DNA of 64,000 bases from Candidatus Kryptoniota bacterium (lineage in GTDB: Bacteria; Bacteroidota; Ignavibacteria; Kryptoniales; JAKASW01): the NCBI GenBank assembly GCA_036567965.1, contig DATCTN010000015.1, positions 62,001-126,000 on the forward strand. Direction: 5' to 3'. Each line of letters opens with the position of its first letter. The first letter of the stretch is position 1. Positions 43,531-53,100 of this stretch are shown in pieces. Below the pieces are notes generated by a model that saw only the letters and a program-made list of their open reading frames with translations, had not been told where the DNA came from and searched no databases. Both the position numbers and the translations under genes were made by a program.

Positions 43531-44739
43531 TCAAGTTAATTTTATTATGGTGGTAATCCCCTGACCGACACCGATGCACATGGTTGCAAGTCCGAAACCG
43601 GTTTTTCTCTTCTTCATTTCGTGAATCAGTGTCGTCAAAATTCTCGCGCCGCTTGCGCCAAGGGGATGTCCCAGCGCGATGGCGCCGCCGTTCACGTTGG
43701 TGATAGACCGGTCGAATCCGATCTCCACTATCACGGCAAGAGACTGTGCAGCGAATGCTTCGTTGAGTTCTATGAGCCCGATGTCAGCCAGCTTGAGACC
43801 TGCCTTCTCAAGTGCCCGACGGGTAGCGGGTACCGGACCGATGCCCATATATCGCGGGTCGACCCCGGCGGTTCCGCTCGACACGAATTCCGCAACAGGT
43901 TCAAGCCCGTTCGCGACGCAGAATTTCTCGGAGCAAAGCAGAACGGCCGATGCGCCGTCGTTCAATCCGGACGAGTTGCCCGCCGTAACAGTACCATGTT
44001 CCCTGAACGCAGGTTTTAGCTTGGACATTTTTTCCGCGCTCGTGTCGCGTCTCGGACCTTCATCATCAGCAACCGTAATTTCCTTATCACCTGAAATCCT
44101 GACCTCGACAAGTTCATCGTGAAATTTTCCGGCATCCTGCGCAGCCACCGCGCGCCGATGACTTTCGAGGGCAAACTCATCCTGCGCCTCCCTGCTAATC
44201 CGATATTTACCCGCAAGATTCTCGGCTGTCTCTCCCATACTCTCAAGGGGAAACCTGGACGCGAGTGCAGGATTCGGAAATCGCCAGCCCAAGGCGGTAT
44301 CGTAAGCGGTAAGGTTGCCGAACAGTGCCTTCCCCGAAACATTCTTCGGGATTACATACGGTGCGCGGGACATGCTCTCGACGCCTCCGGCGACCACGCA
44401 GTCCGCGTCGCCAGTTCCGATCATCCGTGCGGCCGAATTGACCGCCTCGAGGCTCGAACCACAAAGCCGGTTGACGGTGTAAGCGGGCACTTCGCATGGA
44501 AATTCTGCCAGGAGAACAGCCATCCGCGCGACGTTCCGGTTATCCTCTCCCGCCTGATTCGCACACCCAAGCACGACATCGTCGATGTTTCGCGGATCGA
44601 TGCCCGACTTCCCGATAATCCCACGAAGGACAAGAGCGGCGAGGTCGTCCGGCCTGACAGCGCTCAGCACTCCGCCATACTTCCCGACGGGAGTCCTGAC
44701 TGAAGATACGATGAAAGCAGGCCTGATAGATCGTGCCAT
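43531..44739 (-). CDS. Acetyl-CoA acetyltransferase-type thiolase
   Basis: 402-aa thiolase. Nucleophilic Cys in [17 protein letters not shown] (about 91), His in [13 protein letters not shown] (about 352), and the second Cys in [12 protein letters not shown] (about 382). N-terminal [20 protein letters not shown]. Degrades 3-ketoacyl-CoA or, in the phenylacetate pathway, 3-oxoadipyl-CoA. The neighbours (3-hydroxyacyl-CoA dehydrogenase, PaaG-like isomerase, enoyl-CoA hydratase) make a PaaJ-like role plausible, but fatty-acid oxidation is equally possible. ATG at 44739 preferred over the TTG just before it. Confidence 0.93.
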   Translation of the reverse strand: MARSIRPAFIVSSVRTPVGKYGGVLSAVRPDDLAALVLRGIIGKSGIDPRNIDDVVLGCANQAGEDNRNVARMAVLLAEFPCEVPAYTVNRLCGSSLEAVNSAARMIGTGDADCVVAGGVESMSRAPYVIPKNVSGKALFGNLTAYDTALGWRFPNPALASRFPLESMGETAENLAGKYRISREAQDEFALESHRRAVAAQDAGKFHDELVEVRISGDKEITVADDEGPRRDTSAEKMSKLKPAFREHGTVTAGNSSGLNDGASAVLLCSEKFCVANGLEPVAEFVSSGTAGVDPRYMGIGPVPATRRALEKAGLKLADIGLIELNEAFAAQSLAVIVEIGFDRSITNVNGGAIALGHPLGASGARILTTLIHEMKKRKTGFGLATMCIGVGQGITTIIKLT

Positions 44740-44829
44740 CAATTTGAAAACAGGTTTTTCATGAAATTAATTTCAGGTGAATGGCGAGTGAGAAATGAAA
44801 TCGATTTGGACTTAAAAGGGGGCGCCGCA

Positions 44830-45372
44830 CTACTTGTTCTGCATGTTGTTCTCAGAAACAATTTTCCTTAAGCCATCAAGATCTATCATATCAAAGAGTG
44901 CGTAGAGCGGTTTAGTGTTTGAAATGAACATACCGGTGATCTCCACCAGGAATCTCCGCGCAACGAGAAACTGAAGTTTACCCTGATGGGCCACCGTATC
45001 GTAGCTCTCAAGGACCTTCGTGTCCTTGTGCATTGTCGTCCGCTCATAACCGGTTTCGGTTTCCCTGTCCATGTCGCCTGAAATTGTGGGAGAGATCGAC
45101 ATGTATGACGGAAGGTTCAGCATGTCGGTGATTTTCACAGAGATACTGCTGACGCTTGAGTCTGTAGTATAAATGTAATTCACCTGAGCCCACGAGGATG
45201 AAAAGCCCATCATGCTCGATGTTTCCCCGGTAGGTCTGGCTCTCTTGTAAACCTCGTAATCAGCCTGCGGAAGAAATTGCTGCAGCTCGCGGAAGTTTAT
45301 GATCTGAGGCTGTGCGAGGGCATTAACTGAAACAAAAATCAGAAACAGAAGAGAATTGCGTGCTCTTTGCAT
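44830..45372 (-). CDS. Exported protein of unknown function
   Basis: 180-aa secreted protein; signal peptide SLLFLIFVSVNALAQP at the N-terminus. The mature part (ELQQFLPQ, then ASVSSISVKITDMLNLPS-like segment, then TGYERTTMHKDT) has no recognised family. I start at the ATG at 45372, which gives the signal peptide; a longer reading from 45492 would overlap the upstream 3-hydroxyacyl-CoA dehydrogenase. Lies between the dehydrogenase and thiolase in the CoA cluster, so it may be an envelope protein carried in that transcript. Confidence 0.7.
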   Translation of the reverse strand: MQRARNSLLFLIFVSVNALAQPQIINFRELQQFLPQADYEVYKRARPTGETSSMMGFSSSWAQVNYIYTTDSSVSSISVKITDMLNLPSYMSISPTISGDMDRETETGYERTTMHKDTKVLESYDTVAHQGKLQFLVARRFLVEITGMFISNTKPLYALFDMIDLDGLRKIVSENNMQNK

Positions 45373-45385
45373 AAGAAACTCCGTT

Positions 45386-46591
45386 TCAACTGGACAACAA
45401 GCTGCTCGGCCTGTAAGCGTCGCCGTTGGAGCGTCGCATGATCTGGAGAAACTCCGCGATGAGGTATTTCCCGACGCGTTCTGAAAACTCAATCGGTCCC
45501 AGCGGGTAATTCGTCCCGAGCTTCATTGCGAGGTCTATGTCCTCTTCACCCGCGACTCCCTCCTCAAGCATGAAGAACGCTTCGTTCACGATCATGGATA
45601 CCGTCCTCGCGAGTATGAGCCGCTGGCTGTCGTTTAAATGGTTTTTAGTCTCGATTCTCCCGCTGATCTTGTGAGCCATCTCGCGGAGAGATTCGCTTAT
45701 CGATCCTTCTCGGCGGTCAATCTTGAGAGCGACTTTAGGAGACTTCTCGTCGTAAGTATAAAACCCGGAGCCGGATTTTCGCCCGAGGAATCCCGATTCC
45801 ACCATTTTTTGCTGAAGTAATACGGGACGAAAGCGCGGCTCGTGGAAGAATTGTTCGTAAATGGATTTCGATACGTGGAAATTCACATCGATGCCGACAA
45901 GATCCAGGAGACGGAACGGGCCCATCGGGAAGTTCGCCGCCTCGAACGCGTAATCGATCTCTTCCACACTTCCCATTCTTTCGGAAAGAAACCGGAGCGG
46001 TTCAAGATAGAAATGCCGCGCGCATCGGTTAACCACGAAACCGGGAGTGTCGCGCGCTACTATAGGAGTCTTGCCTATCTGGCGTACGATTTGTGAAAGC
46101 TCTACCAGGATTTCATCCGCGAGGAAATCGGTTTTGACAACTTCTACGAGTTTCATTTTGTGTGCGGGATTGAAGAAATGAAGACCGGCTATTCTGTTCT
46201 TGTGCACGCTCCCGCTCGCGATTGCACCGATGGACAGGCTCGACGTGTTGGAAGTCAGAGGGACGTCGGCGGAACAGATCTGATCAAGCTTTGAAAACAG
46301 TCCCTGCTTGACGAGCAAGTCTTCGGTTACCGCCTCGATGACGAGATGCACCTCCGAGAAATCCGAGAGCTCTGTTCTGGGATGGATCCGGGCGATGGAA
46401 GCCTGGGCGTCTTCGGGTTTCGTTCTTTCCTTTTCCACGTCTCTCTGAAATTCGGTCCCGATGACCTCGAGCGACCTGGCGACTATCTCCTTGGAGACAT
46501 CGTAGAGAAGCACTTCCCAACCGCTTCGTGAGAAGGCCATCGCGATTCCGGCGCCCATGGTGCCGGTGCCGACTATTCCGACGGCTTTCAT
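45386..46591 (-). CDS. 3-hydroxyacyl-CoA dehydrogenase
   Basis: NAD-dependent dehydrogenase of 401 aa. N-terminal Rossmann motif VGIVGTGTMGAGIAMAF, the catalytic His region in GLHFFNPAHKMKLVEVV, then the substrate part RDTPGFVVNRCARHFYLEPL; a second C-terminal domain repeats the fold (about 300-401; EEDIDLAMKLGTNYPLGPIE). This two-domain form is like PaaH or 3-hydroxybutyryl-CoA dehydrogenase. Starts exactly where the PaaA-like gene ends (one-base overlap). Confidence 0.93.
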   Translation of the reverse strand: MKAVGIVGTGTMGAGIAMAFSRSGWEVLLYDVSKEIVARSLEVIGTEFQRDVEKERTKPEDAQASIARIHPRTELSDFSEVHLVIEAVTEDLLVKQGLFSKLDQICSADVPLTSNTSSLSIGAIASGSVHKNRIAGLHFFNPAHKMKLVEVVKTDFLADEILVELSQIVRQIGKTPIVARDTPGFVVNRCARHFYLEPLRFLSERMGSVEEIDYAFEAANFPMGPFRLLDLVGIDVNFHVSKSIYEQFFHEPRFRPVLLQQKMVESGFLGRKSGSGFYTYDEKSPKVALKIDRREGSISESLREMAHKISGRIETKNHLNDSQRLILARTVSMIVNEAFFMLEEGVAGEEDIDLAMKLGTNYPLGPIEFSERVGKYLIAEFLQIMRRSNGDAYRPSSLLSS

Positions 46592-47457
46592 CAGCCTGAG
46601 ATCACTCCGTCCTCTTCAATCCGTTCCCATTCGGCTTTCCAATTGGGAAGGTGAAGTCCCCACTCGCCGCATTTCAATCTGACTTCTTCTGAAAACGCTT
46701 TTCTCACATCGTCGTTGTCTCTTTGCTTCAATCCGTATTTCCTGTAAACCTGGTTGCGATTTGTTTTCGGCTTTCCGAATATGTTCATCGTACGCGGGTA
46801 CCATCTTTCGAGTGCGGACTGGATCTCCGCCCTGGTCGGCTTGTCGAGGGCCATCTTCTTCACCCAGTAATCGCCGTGGTTGACATGCATCATTTCTTCC
46901 TTGAAGATGCGTTCGATCTCCCTCTTCCACGGGCCGTAAGTAGACTTTTTCACGTCTTCAAGCTGGTGACCCGCGCCGCGGTCCATGCAGAACTGAAACA
47001 TCACAAAATCGGCCCATGAGTCTATCGGATAATAAAAAATATTTACTCTCCTGTCGTCAGCAGCTCGCCTGTCCTTCAGGTCGTCGCCCTTAGTCTCGAT
47101 GCGGAGGGTATAGTCATGCTTCGATACGTGCGAGTCGACATCGATGCCGATGTCTTCAAGAAGTCTGTACATCGCGCGCGCGTGACGGACTTCATCTTTC
47201 ACGATATTAGCGACGGCAAGTTTCTCCTCGGTTGTCGGCGCCTGCATGATCCAGGGAACGTAGCCGAATGCGCCGGCGAGTTCAGAGTCCGCCTGCTGCA
47301 GCATTAGATTGACGAGGTTGAGATAATAATCATCGCTCATCTCGTCGGTTGTCTCAATCGATTCACCCTTTCTAAATTTCTCCAACATCCGATTTTCGCG
47401 CTCACTGTTGGCGAGACGCGACGGATTCCTGTATGACAGAGGATTTGTGTCCGTCAT
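46591..47457 (-). CDS. PaaA-like diiron oxygenase component
   Basis: 288 aa, ferritin-like. It resembles PaaA, the catalytic subunit of phenylacetyl-CoA 1,2-epoxidase: metal-ligand sets are SELAGAFGYVPWI, KDEVRHARAMYRLL (ExxH), and FKEEMMHVNHG (ExxH), and it has the PaaA-style NIFYYPIDSWADF, STYGPWKREIERI. The other epoxidase subunits (PaaB, C, D, E) are not in the window. So either they are encoded elsewhere or this belongs to a PaaA-like subfamily working with different partners. Between PaaG-like and 3-hydroxyacyl-CoA dehydrogenase genes. Confidence 0.85.
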   Translation of the reverse strand: MTDTNPLSYRNPSRLANSERENRMLEKFRKGESIETTDEMSDDYYLNLVNLMLQQADSELAGAFGYVPWIMQAPTTEEKLAVANIVKDEVRHARAMYRLLEDIGIDVDSHVSKHDYTLRIETKGDDLKDRRAADDRRVNIFYYPIDSWADFVMFQFCMDRGAGHQLEDVKKSTYGPWKREIERIFKEEMMHVNHGDYWVKKMALDKPTRAEIQSALERWYPRTMNIFGKPKTNRNQVYRKYGLKQRDNDDVRKAFSEEVRLKCGEWGLHLPNWKAEWERIEEDGVISG

Positions 47458-47529
47458 GATTTCTTCCTCTCTATCTTTTGCGTCACGGCTTGTAGGCCGC
47501 GGCCGCGCCTTTCTCCGGAACTCAGGCGG

Positions 47530-48309
47530 TCATCTTCCCCTGAATTTCGGGGACCGTTTTTCAACAAATGCCCGGATCGCTTCGCTCGAATCGTCCGTTC
47601 GTCCGGCAATTTCCTGCAAGTACGTCTCGTATTCAAGGCTTTCCTCGAGCGATCTTCCGGAGGAACGGTTCATCATTTTCTTAATCATCGAGTATGCCAC
47701 GGTCGGGCCGCTGGCAAACTGGTGCAATATTTTTCCTGACTCGGAGGCAAACGCGTCGGATGCGAAAACCCTGTTGACAAGTCCCAATTGGAGCGCTTCA
47801 TCTGCTGCGACGTCATTTCCGAGAGCGGCCAGTTCGAACGCCTTCTTCTGTCCGATGATTGCCGGGAGGAAGAAGCTCGAGCCGGAGTCCGGCACCAGTC
47901 CGATTTTCACGAAAGCCTGTATGAATTTCGCGTCCGAACTCATGATTATGAAATCGCATGCCAGGGCGAGGCTCATTCCAGCGCCGGCGGCCACTCCGTT
48001 CACAAGCGCGACAACCGGCTTACGCATCGAGGTAATCTGCCGGATGATCGGATTATACCGCCGCCTCAGCGAATCTGCGAATGACCTTCCGGGCGAAACT
48101 TCTTTCAGATCCTGTCCCGCGGAGAATGCGCGCCCGTTCCCCGTGATGGAGACACACCTGACATTTTCGTCCTTTGAAAAATCTCTGAGGACTGAAAATA
48201 TTTCTTCGGTCATCTCCTCGTTAAATGCGTTGAGCGAGTCGGGCCTGTTCAGCGTCAGTCGACCGACTCCTTCGCCCGACTCAACGAGGATAGTCTGGAG
48301 TTCAGCCAT
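47530..48309 (-). CDS. Enoyl-CoA isomerase/hydratase, PaaG-like
   Basis: 259-aa crotonase. The oxyanion-hole segments GRAFSAGQDLKEV and GVAAGAGMSLALACDF are present. The two catalytic Glu residues of hydratases are absent; instead there is Asp in KIGLVPDSGSS, as in PaaG (2-(1,2-epoxydihydrophenyl)acetyl-CoA isomerase), and YNPIIRQITSMRKPVVALVN and AKFIQAF are PaaG-like too. The ATG at 48309 is used (MAELQTILVES); an upstream reading would extend into the pseudouridine synthase gene. Its position beside the PaaA-like gene supports the assignment. Confidence 0.86.
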   Translation of the reverse strand: MAELQTILVESGEGVGRLTLNRPDSLNAFNEEMTEEIFSVLRDFSKDENVRCVSITGNGRAFSAGQDLKEVSPGRSFADSLRRRYNPIIRQITSMRKPVVALVNGVAAGAGMSLALACDFIIMSSDAKFIQAFVKIGLVPDSGSSFFLPAIIGQKKAFELAALGNDVAADEALQLGLVNRVFASDAFASESGKILHQFASGPTVAYSMIKKMMNRSSGRSLEESLEYETYLQEIAGRTDDSSEAIRAFVEKRSPKFRGR

Positions 48310-49099
48310 GGGCATAAGCCGGTGTGCCCGGGAGTTTAAATTTCCGAAGATAGTTGAGTACCGAACGCATATCCTTCGGGAGTTCGGACTCAAACGTAAC
48401 CCGCTTGCCGGATTTGGGATCCATGAATGAAATCGACTCCGCGTGAAGTGCTGTCCTCGAGAGAAGCGGTTTCTCGTCGCCTTCGGAGAAATAGCGCGAT
48501 TTGACCTGGGAAAGGAAGAATGGCCTGCCGTCCCCGTAAACCTTATCGCACATTACCGGAAGTCCAATAGACGCGAGGTGTACCCTGATCTGATGAGTTC
48601 TCCCGCTTTCGGGTTTTGCTTCCACAAGGGCGTACCCATTGAACATTTCGACGACCTTGTAATTTGTAACCGAAGGTTTCCCGTGTTTCTTGTTAATCTT
48701 CATAACGCCCGGATGTGTCTGGCTTTCAGAAATGGGGGCCTCTATTTTCCCCTCGGCCTCATCGGGATTCCCAACCGCGATCGCGACGTATCTCTTTTCA
48801 ACTTCCCTTCCTTCAAACTGGGTGTTAAGTGCCGCATGAGTTTCGGCGTTCTTCGCGAATATTATCGTCCCGCTTGTTTCCTTGTCTATCCGGTGTACCA
48901 CGAAGATCTCGCCGAATTCCTCCTTCAGCATGTTATACAGGTTTATCAGCGATTGGTTGTACCTGTCGGGAAGCACGAGAAGATGGGCCGGTTTATTGAT
49001 CACGATGATGTTATCATCTTCGAACACGATCTCGCCGTTCCTCGATCTTATCACGAAATCAAGTTTTCGCTTCATGGGACCACTCATTCCAGAAATCAT
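48302..49099 (-). CDS. RluA-family pseudouridine synthase
   Basis: 265-aa pseudouridine synthase. Catalytic Asp in VVHRIDKETSGTIIFAKN (HRIDxxTSG), N-terminal KPAHLLVLPD, C-terminal GRTHQIRVHLASIGLPVMCD. No S4 domain, which RluD/RluC possess; the form is closer to RluA/TruC-sized enzymes acting on rRNA or tRNA. It lies inside the CoA cluster: its ATG overlaps the stop of the enoyl-CoA hydratase (ATGA) after GGAAAGGAAA, and its end overlaps the PaaG-like start. So it is tightly co-translated with catabolic genes it has no known link to. Confidence 0.9.
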   Translation of the reverse strand: MISGMSGPMKRKLDFVIRSRNGEIVFEDDNIIVINKPAHLLVLPDRYNQSLINLYNMLKEEFGEIFVVHRIDKETSGTIIFAKNAETHAALNTQFEGREVEKRYVAIAVGNPDEAEGKIEAPISESQTHPGVMKINKKHGKPSVTNYKVVEMFNGYALVEAKPESGRTHQIRVHLASIGLPVMCDKVYGDGRPFFLSQVKSRYFSEGDEKPLLSRTALHAESISFMDPKSGKRVTFESELPKDMRSVLNYLRKFKLPGTPAYAHG

Positions 49100-49887
49100 T
49101 TTCCTTTCCAGCGGGGTTTCCGTTTTTCCGAAAACGCTTTCATACCTTCCTTCTGATCCTCGCTCGAAAAGAGCATATAGAAATTTTTTCGTTCAAACTC
49201 GAGACCTTCCTTGAGCGGCAGCTCGAAGCTTTTCAGCACGGATTCCTTCGCAAGTTTCACAGCTGACGCCGGCTTCGAGGCAATGAGAAGCGCGAGCTTC
49301 TTCGCTTCATCGAGAAGAAGTTCGTCGGGTACGACTTTATTGACCAGGCCGCGCAGCGCTGCTTCTTCCGCGCCGATAGTCTCTCCGGTCAGAACTATTT
49401 CCATCGCCCTGTATTTTCCAACAGTTCTCGCGAGCCTTTGGGTTCCTCCCGCTCCCGGGATTACACCGATATTGATCTCCGGCTGTCCGAACTTCGCCGA
49501 CTCGGAGGCGATAATAATGTCGCACGTCATCGCAAGCTCGCAGCCGCCACCGAGAGCGAAGCCGCTCACTGCGGCAATGATCGGCTTCTTGATTCGTCTT
49601 ATCCTTTCCCAGACACTGAAGTTGTCACGGGTGAGCATTTCAATGGTTCCCGATTCGGCCATCTCTTTTATATCTGCACCTGCTGCGAACGCTTTCTCGT
49701 TCCCCGTTATCACAATGCAATTGATTTTCGTATCCGCGTCGAGTTCTTCGAGACAATTTGCGAGCTCAATCATCAGCCCGTGATTTAGCGCGTTGAGCAC
49801 TTCGGGACGATGAAGCTGCACAATAGCAATTGGTTCTTCTATGGTGAGGATGACGCTTTGGCCAACAGGATACTTCCGAGTCTCCAT
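49096..49887 (-). CDS. Enoyl-CoA hydratase (crotonase)
   Basis: About 263 aa. Both catalytic Glu residues are present: GFALGGGCELAM and FGQPEINIGVIPGAGGTQ. Oxyanion-hole residues in KAFAAGADIKEM. A classic short-chain enoyl-CoA hydratase, PaaF-like in this context, hydrating trans-2-enoyl-CoA. The ATG at 49887 has GGAG five bases upstream. First gene of the leftward CoA-catabolism unit and divergent from the alpha-2-macroglobulin gene. Confidence 0.94.
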   Translation of the reverse strand: METRKYPVGQSVILTIEEPIAIVQLHRPEVLNALNHGLMIELANCLEELDADTKINCIVITGNEKAFAAGADIKEMAESGTIEMLTRDNFSVWERIRRIKKPIIAAVSGFALGGGCELAMTCDIIIASESAKFGQPEINIGVIPGAGGTQRLARTVGKYRAMEIVLTGETIGAEEAALRGLVNKVVPDELLLDEAKKLALLIASKPASAVKLAKESVLKSFELPLKEGLEFERKNFYMLFSSEDQKEGMKAFSEKRKPRWKGK

Positions 49888-50156
49888 CAACGCTCCGATG
49901 TTGGTGTGCACGCAAATTTAGATCGGACTTAAAAAAGAAACAAGAGTAGGCGCTGGATAGTGACGGAAGAATCGGAACTCCACATTCAAAGAAAATCAGG
50001 TTGAGAGGATTCCGCACGAAGATGTGTGAAGTCCGGCCTAATGTAATATTGCCCAAATTCAGAACGGCAGGATTGCAATTTCGGCCAAAACAGTTGTTCC
50101 TTGAATCCTTTCCTTTTAATTTCCTCGCATATCATATCAATTGATGGGTGGCTGAA
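49888..50156. other. Divergent promoter region
   Basis: Intergenic region between the leftward enoyl-CoA hydratase and the rightward alpha-2-macroglobulin gene. AT-rich near both starts; no boxed promoter stands out and no gene is supported. GGGTGG at 50146-50151 may serve as the ribosome-binding site for the A2M ATG. Confidence 0.45.
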
Positions 50157-53100
50157 ATGAAAAGGTCTGCTCTTTTTTTGTTCGCTGTCCTGTCATATCT
50201 CCCCGGGACAGTTACTTCACAACAAACGAATGAACCGTTGAGAGTCCTTTCCGCGACTCCGAGCGGGGCGACAGAGACCCGCGACCAGTCTCACGCAATC
50301 GTCGTCATCTTCAACAAGGCGATGGTTCCACTTCAGGAAGTCCCGGTGGGCGAAGGGTCGGGTCCGCTTGTCATCGAGCCGCAAATAAAGGGACGGTATC
50401 GATGGCTTGGAACGACCACGCTGACATTCTGGCCGAACGACACCCTCCCCTATGCAACTGCGTACACCGCGCGTGTGCCGGCCGGAACAAAGGCGCTGGA
50501 CGGGAGCACGCTCAGCCAGGATTACACCTGGACATTCGAAACGCCTCGTCCACAATTAATCAGAACACTCCCCAGGGACAATGCAACGTATATACGGCCG
50601 GAGACAAAGATTTATTTACAGTTCAACGAGCCGATGGATCCGTCGCGTGCCGCGCCATACATATCGATAATGAAATCCAACGGCACCGTCCTGATGACGG
50701 TTCCGTCACAGGTTAGGTATCCAACTGGCGACGAGCTCGACAAGTTCGGATGGGACAACCTCGCGAAAAATATTCTGCTCGTCGTTCCGACGGACAAGCT
50801 GGAAGGTGGATCCAAGTACTTCGTTCAACTTAAGGCAGGACTTCCCGGTGTCGTGGGGAATCTCGGGCTCGCGGCTGACAAGGTTATTACATTTTCGACT
50901 CCGGGCGATTTCAAATTCGAGGGTTTAAGTAGTGAGAGCATCAGACCTGATGGAGCTCTGACACTCGTGTTCTCAAACCCGGTTGACATGAAGGAGCTGG
51001 TACAGCATTTATCGTTCAGTCCGGGAATCGAGATTCCGTCCGAATATTCCGAAGGGTATTACGGAACGCGGACGCGCACGTCGCTTTATCTCGATTTCTT
51101 GCCGGACACAACCTATTCCCTTAAGATCGACGGCGCGTTGAAGGATGAATTTGGAAATTCCCTGGGACAGGATATATCCGTTTCTTTCTCGACGGGTTCA
51201 TACACCTCGAGGCTCTACATGGCAGGCGGCGAAGGAACCATTGAGGCGTATGGCAAGATGCGATATCCGATTGCCGTAAGAAATTTGGAGAGTTTCAGAC
51301 TGCGGCTGGCATCGATTCCTGTAGACAGCGTTATACCTTACTTCATATCCGGTCATTTCGACCAGTGGGTAAATGTGGACCGGAAAGTGGATTTGAAGAT
51401 TAAGAACAACACCCTCTCGCATATCACGTTCAAAGCCGACGAACCGTTGGGCGGAAAGAAGTTCGGGTTTATCGGTGCAGAAATCAGCGAGCCGGTACCG
51501 GCTATCAACGACTTCGGACCTTCGAGCGCATTTCTGCAGGTGACGAGTCTCGGGATTACAGCCAAGTTTTCGCCGGAAAATAATCTCGTCTGGGTCACAC
51601 ATTTGCAGGATACGAAACCGGTAGCAGGTGCCGAGGTACAGGTAAGGGACGATCAAAACAGAGTTCTGTGGAAAGGCTCGACCGATACTTCAGGGCTTGC
51701 AACAACACCGGGTTGGGGTACACTCGGAATGAAACCGAAAGAGTATCAACAGCCTCGCATATGGATCTTCGCACGCGAGGGGGAAGACTGGGCTTTTACA
51801 CGAAATGAAGAAGGAACCGGTATCGATCCATGGAGATTCGGCATCAATTACGACTGGCGCCCCCAATACCAGAGCCTCTCGGGCACTGTATTCACTGACC
51901 GGGGTTTGTACCGGGCCGGCGAGGAGGTCCAGATTAAGGGAATCGTCAGACAAAGAATATCGGATGACTGGAAATTGCCGGTAGGAAGAAAAGTCCTCGT
52001 CGCAGTAATGGACCCGATGAACGAAGAGGTCCAAACCGACACGATGACCGTCTCTCCTTTCGGATCATTCGATCTCTCCTTCGAGATGAGTCCCAACGCT
52101 CATCTCGGCGACTACAGGATACATGTCTTCACCAGGAAGTCGGGGCTCGAGTACGGAGGTTCCGAATACGATTACGAAGACGAAGATCAGAAGAAGAGTC
52201 CTGAAGGGATGATCGAAGTCGCGTCGGGTAGTTTCCGTGTCGAAGCATTTCGACCCGCTGAATCCGAAGTGAGCGTACGTTTCCTCGCAAACGGCACTCC
52301 CGATCAGCCGTCTTATACGATGGGCGACACCGCACGCGGAACTATTTCGGCGAGGTATCTTTTCGGCGCGCCGATGAGGAACGACAAGGTATCATGGGCA
52401 CTCCGTGCGTTTCCAGGATCATTCGATCCGCCCGGTTATCCGGATTACTCATTCGGTCCATCATGGTGGGACGTAGAAAGAAGCGAGACGATGCTCGCAT
52501 CAGTCGACACGACACTCGATGACCACGGAATGCTTGCGATCAGTTTTCCCATTGGAAAGGATCGGCTCAAGGGGACGCAGAATCTTCTTCTCGAGGCGAC
52601 TGCCACCTCTCAAAGCAGACGAAGTGTGACAGGAAGGGCGAGTGTTTTGCTTCACGGTGGACAATTCTATATCGGCATAAGAGAGTCCAATTTCTTCAAC
52701 AAGCTCGGCGACACTTTGCGTTTCGATCTAATTGCGTCGCGGCCAGACGGATCGCTTATCCAGGGAGAAGACCTTCATGTCTCGATTGTAAAGCGGCAGT
52801 GGATCTCGGTCCGAAGGGCAGAGACCGACGGCCGTTACTACTGGCAGACGGACAAGATTGATTCAATCTTGCAGGATTTCACAGTACCGTCCGGCAGTTC
52901 CCCGCGAGAAGGAGAATACGTTCCCAAGCATGCCGGATATTACCTGATAAACGTTCGCTCGACGGATTCGATGGGCAACCCGATAGAATCAGGAAACGAC
53001 TTCTATGTGACGGGTTCCAGCTACATTGCCTGGCAGCGCTCCGATGATGACCGTATCGATCTTGTCTCAGATCGGAAAAGCTACAAGCCATTCGACGTTG

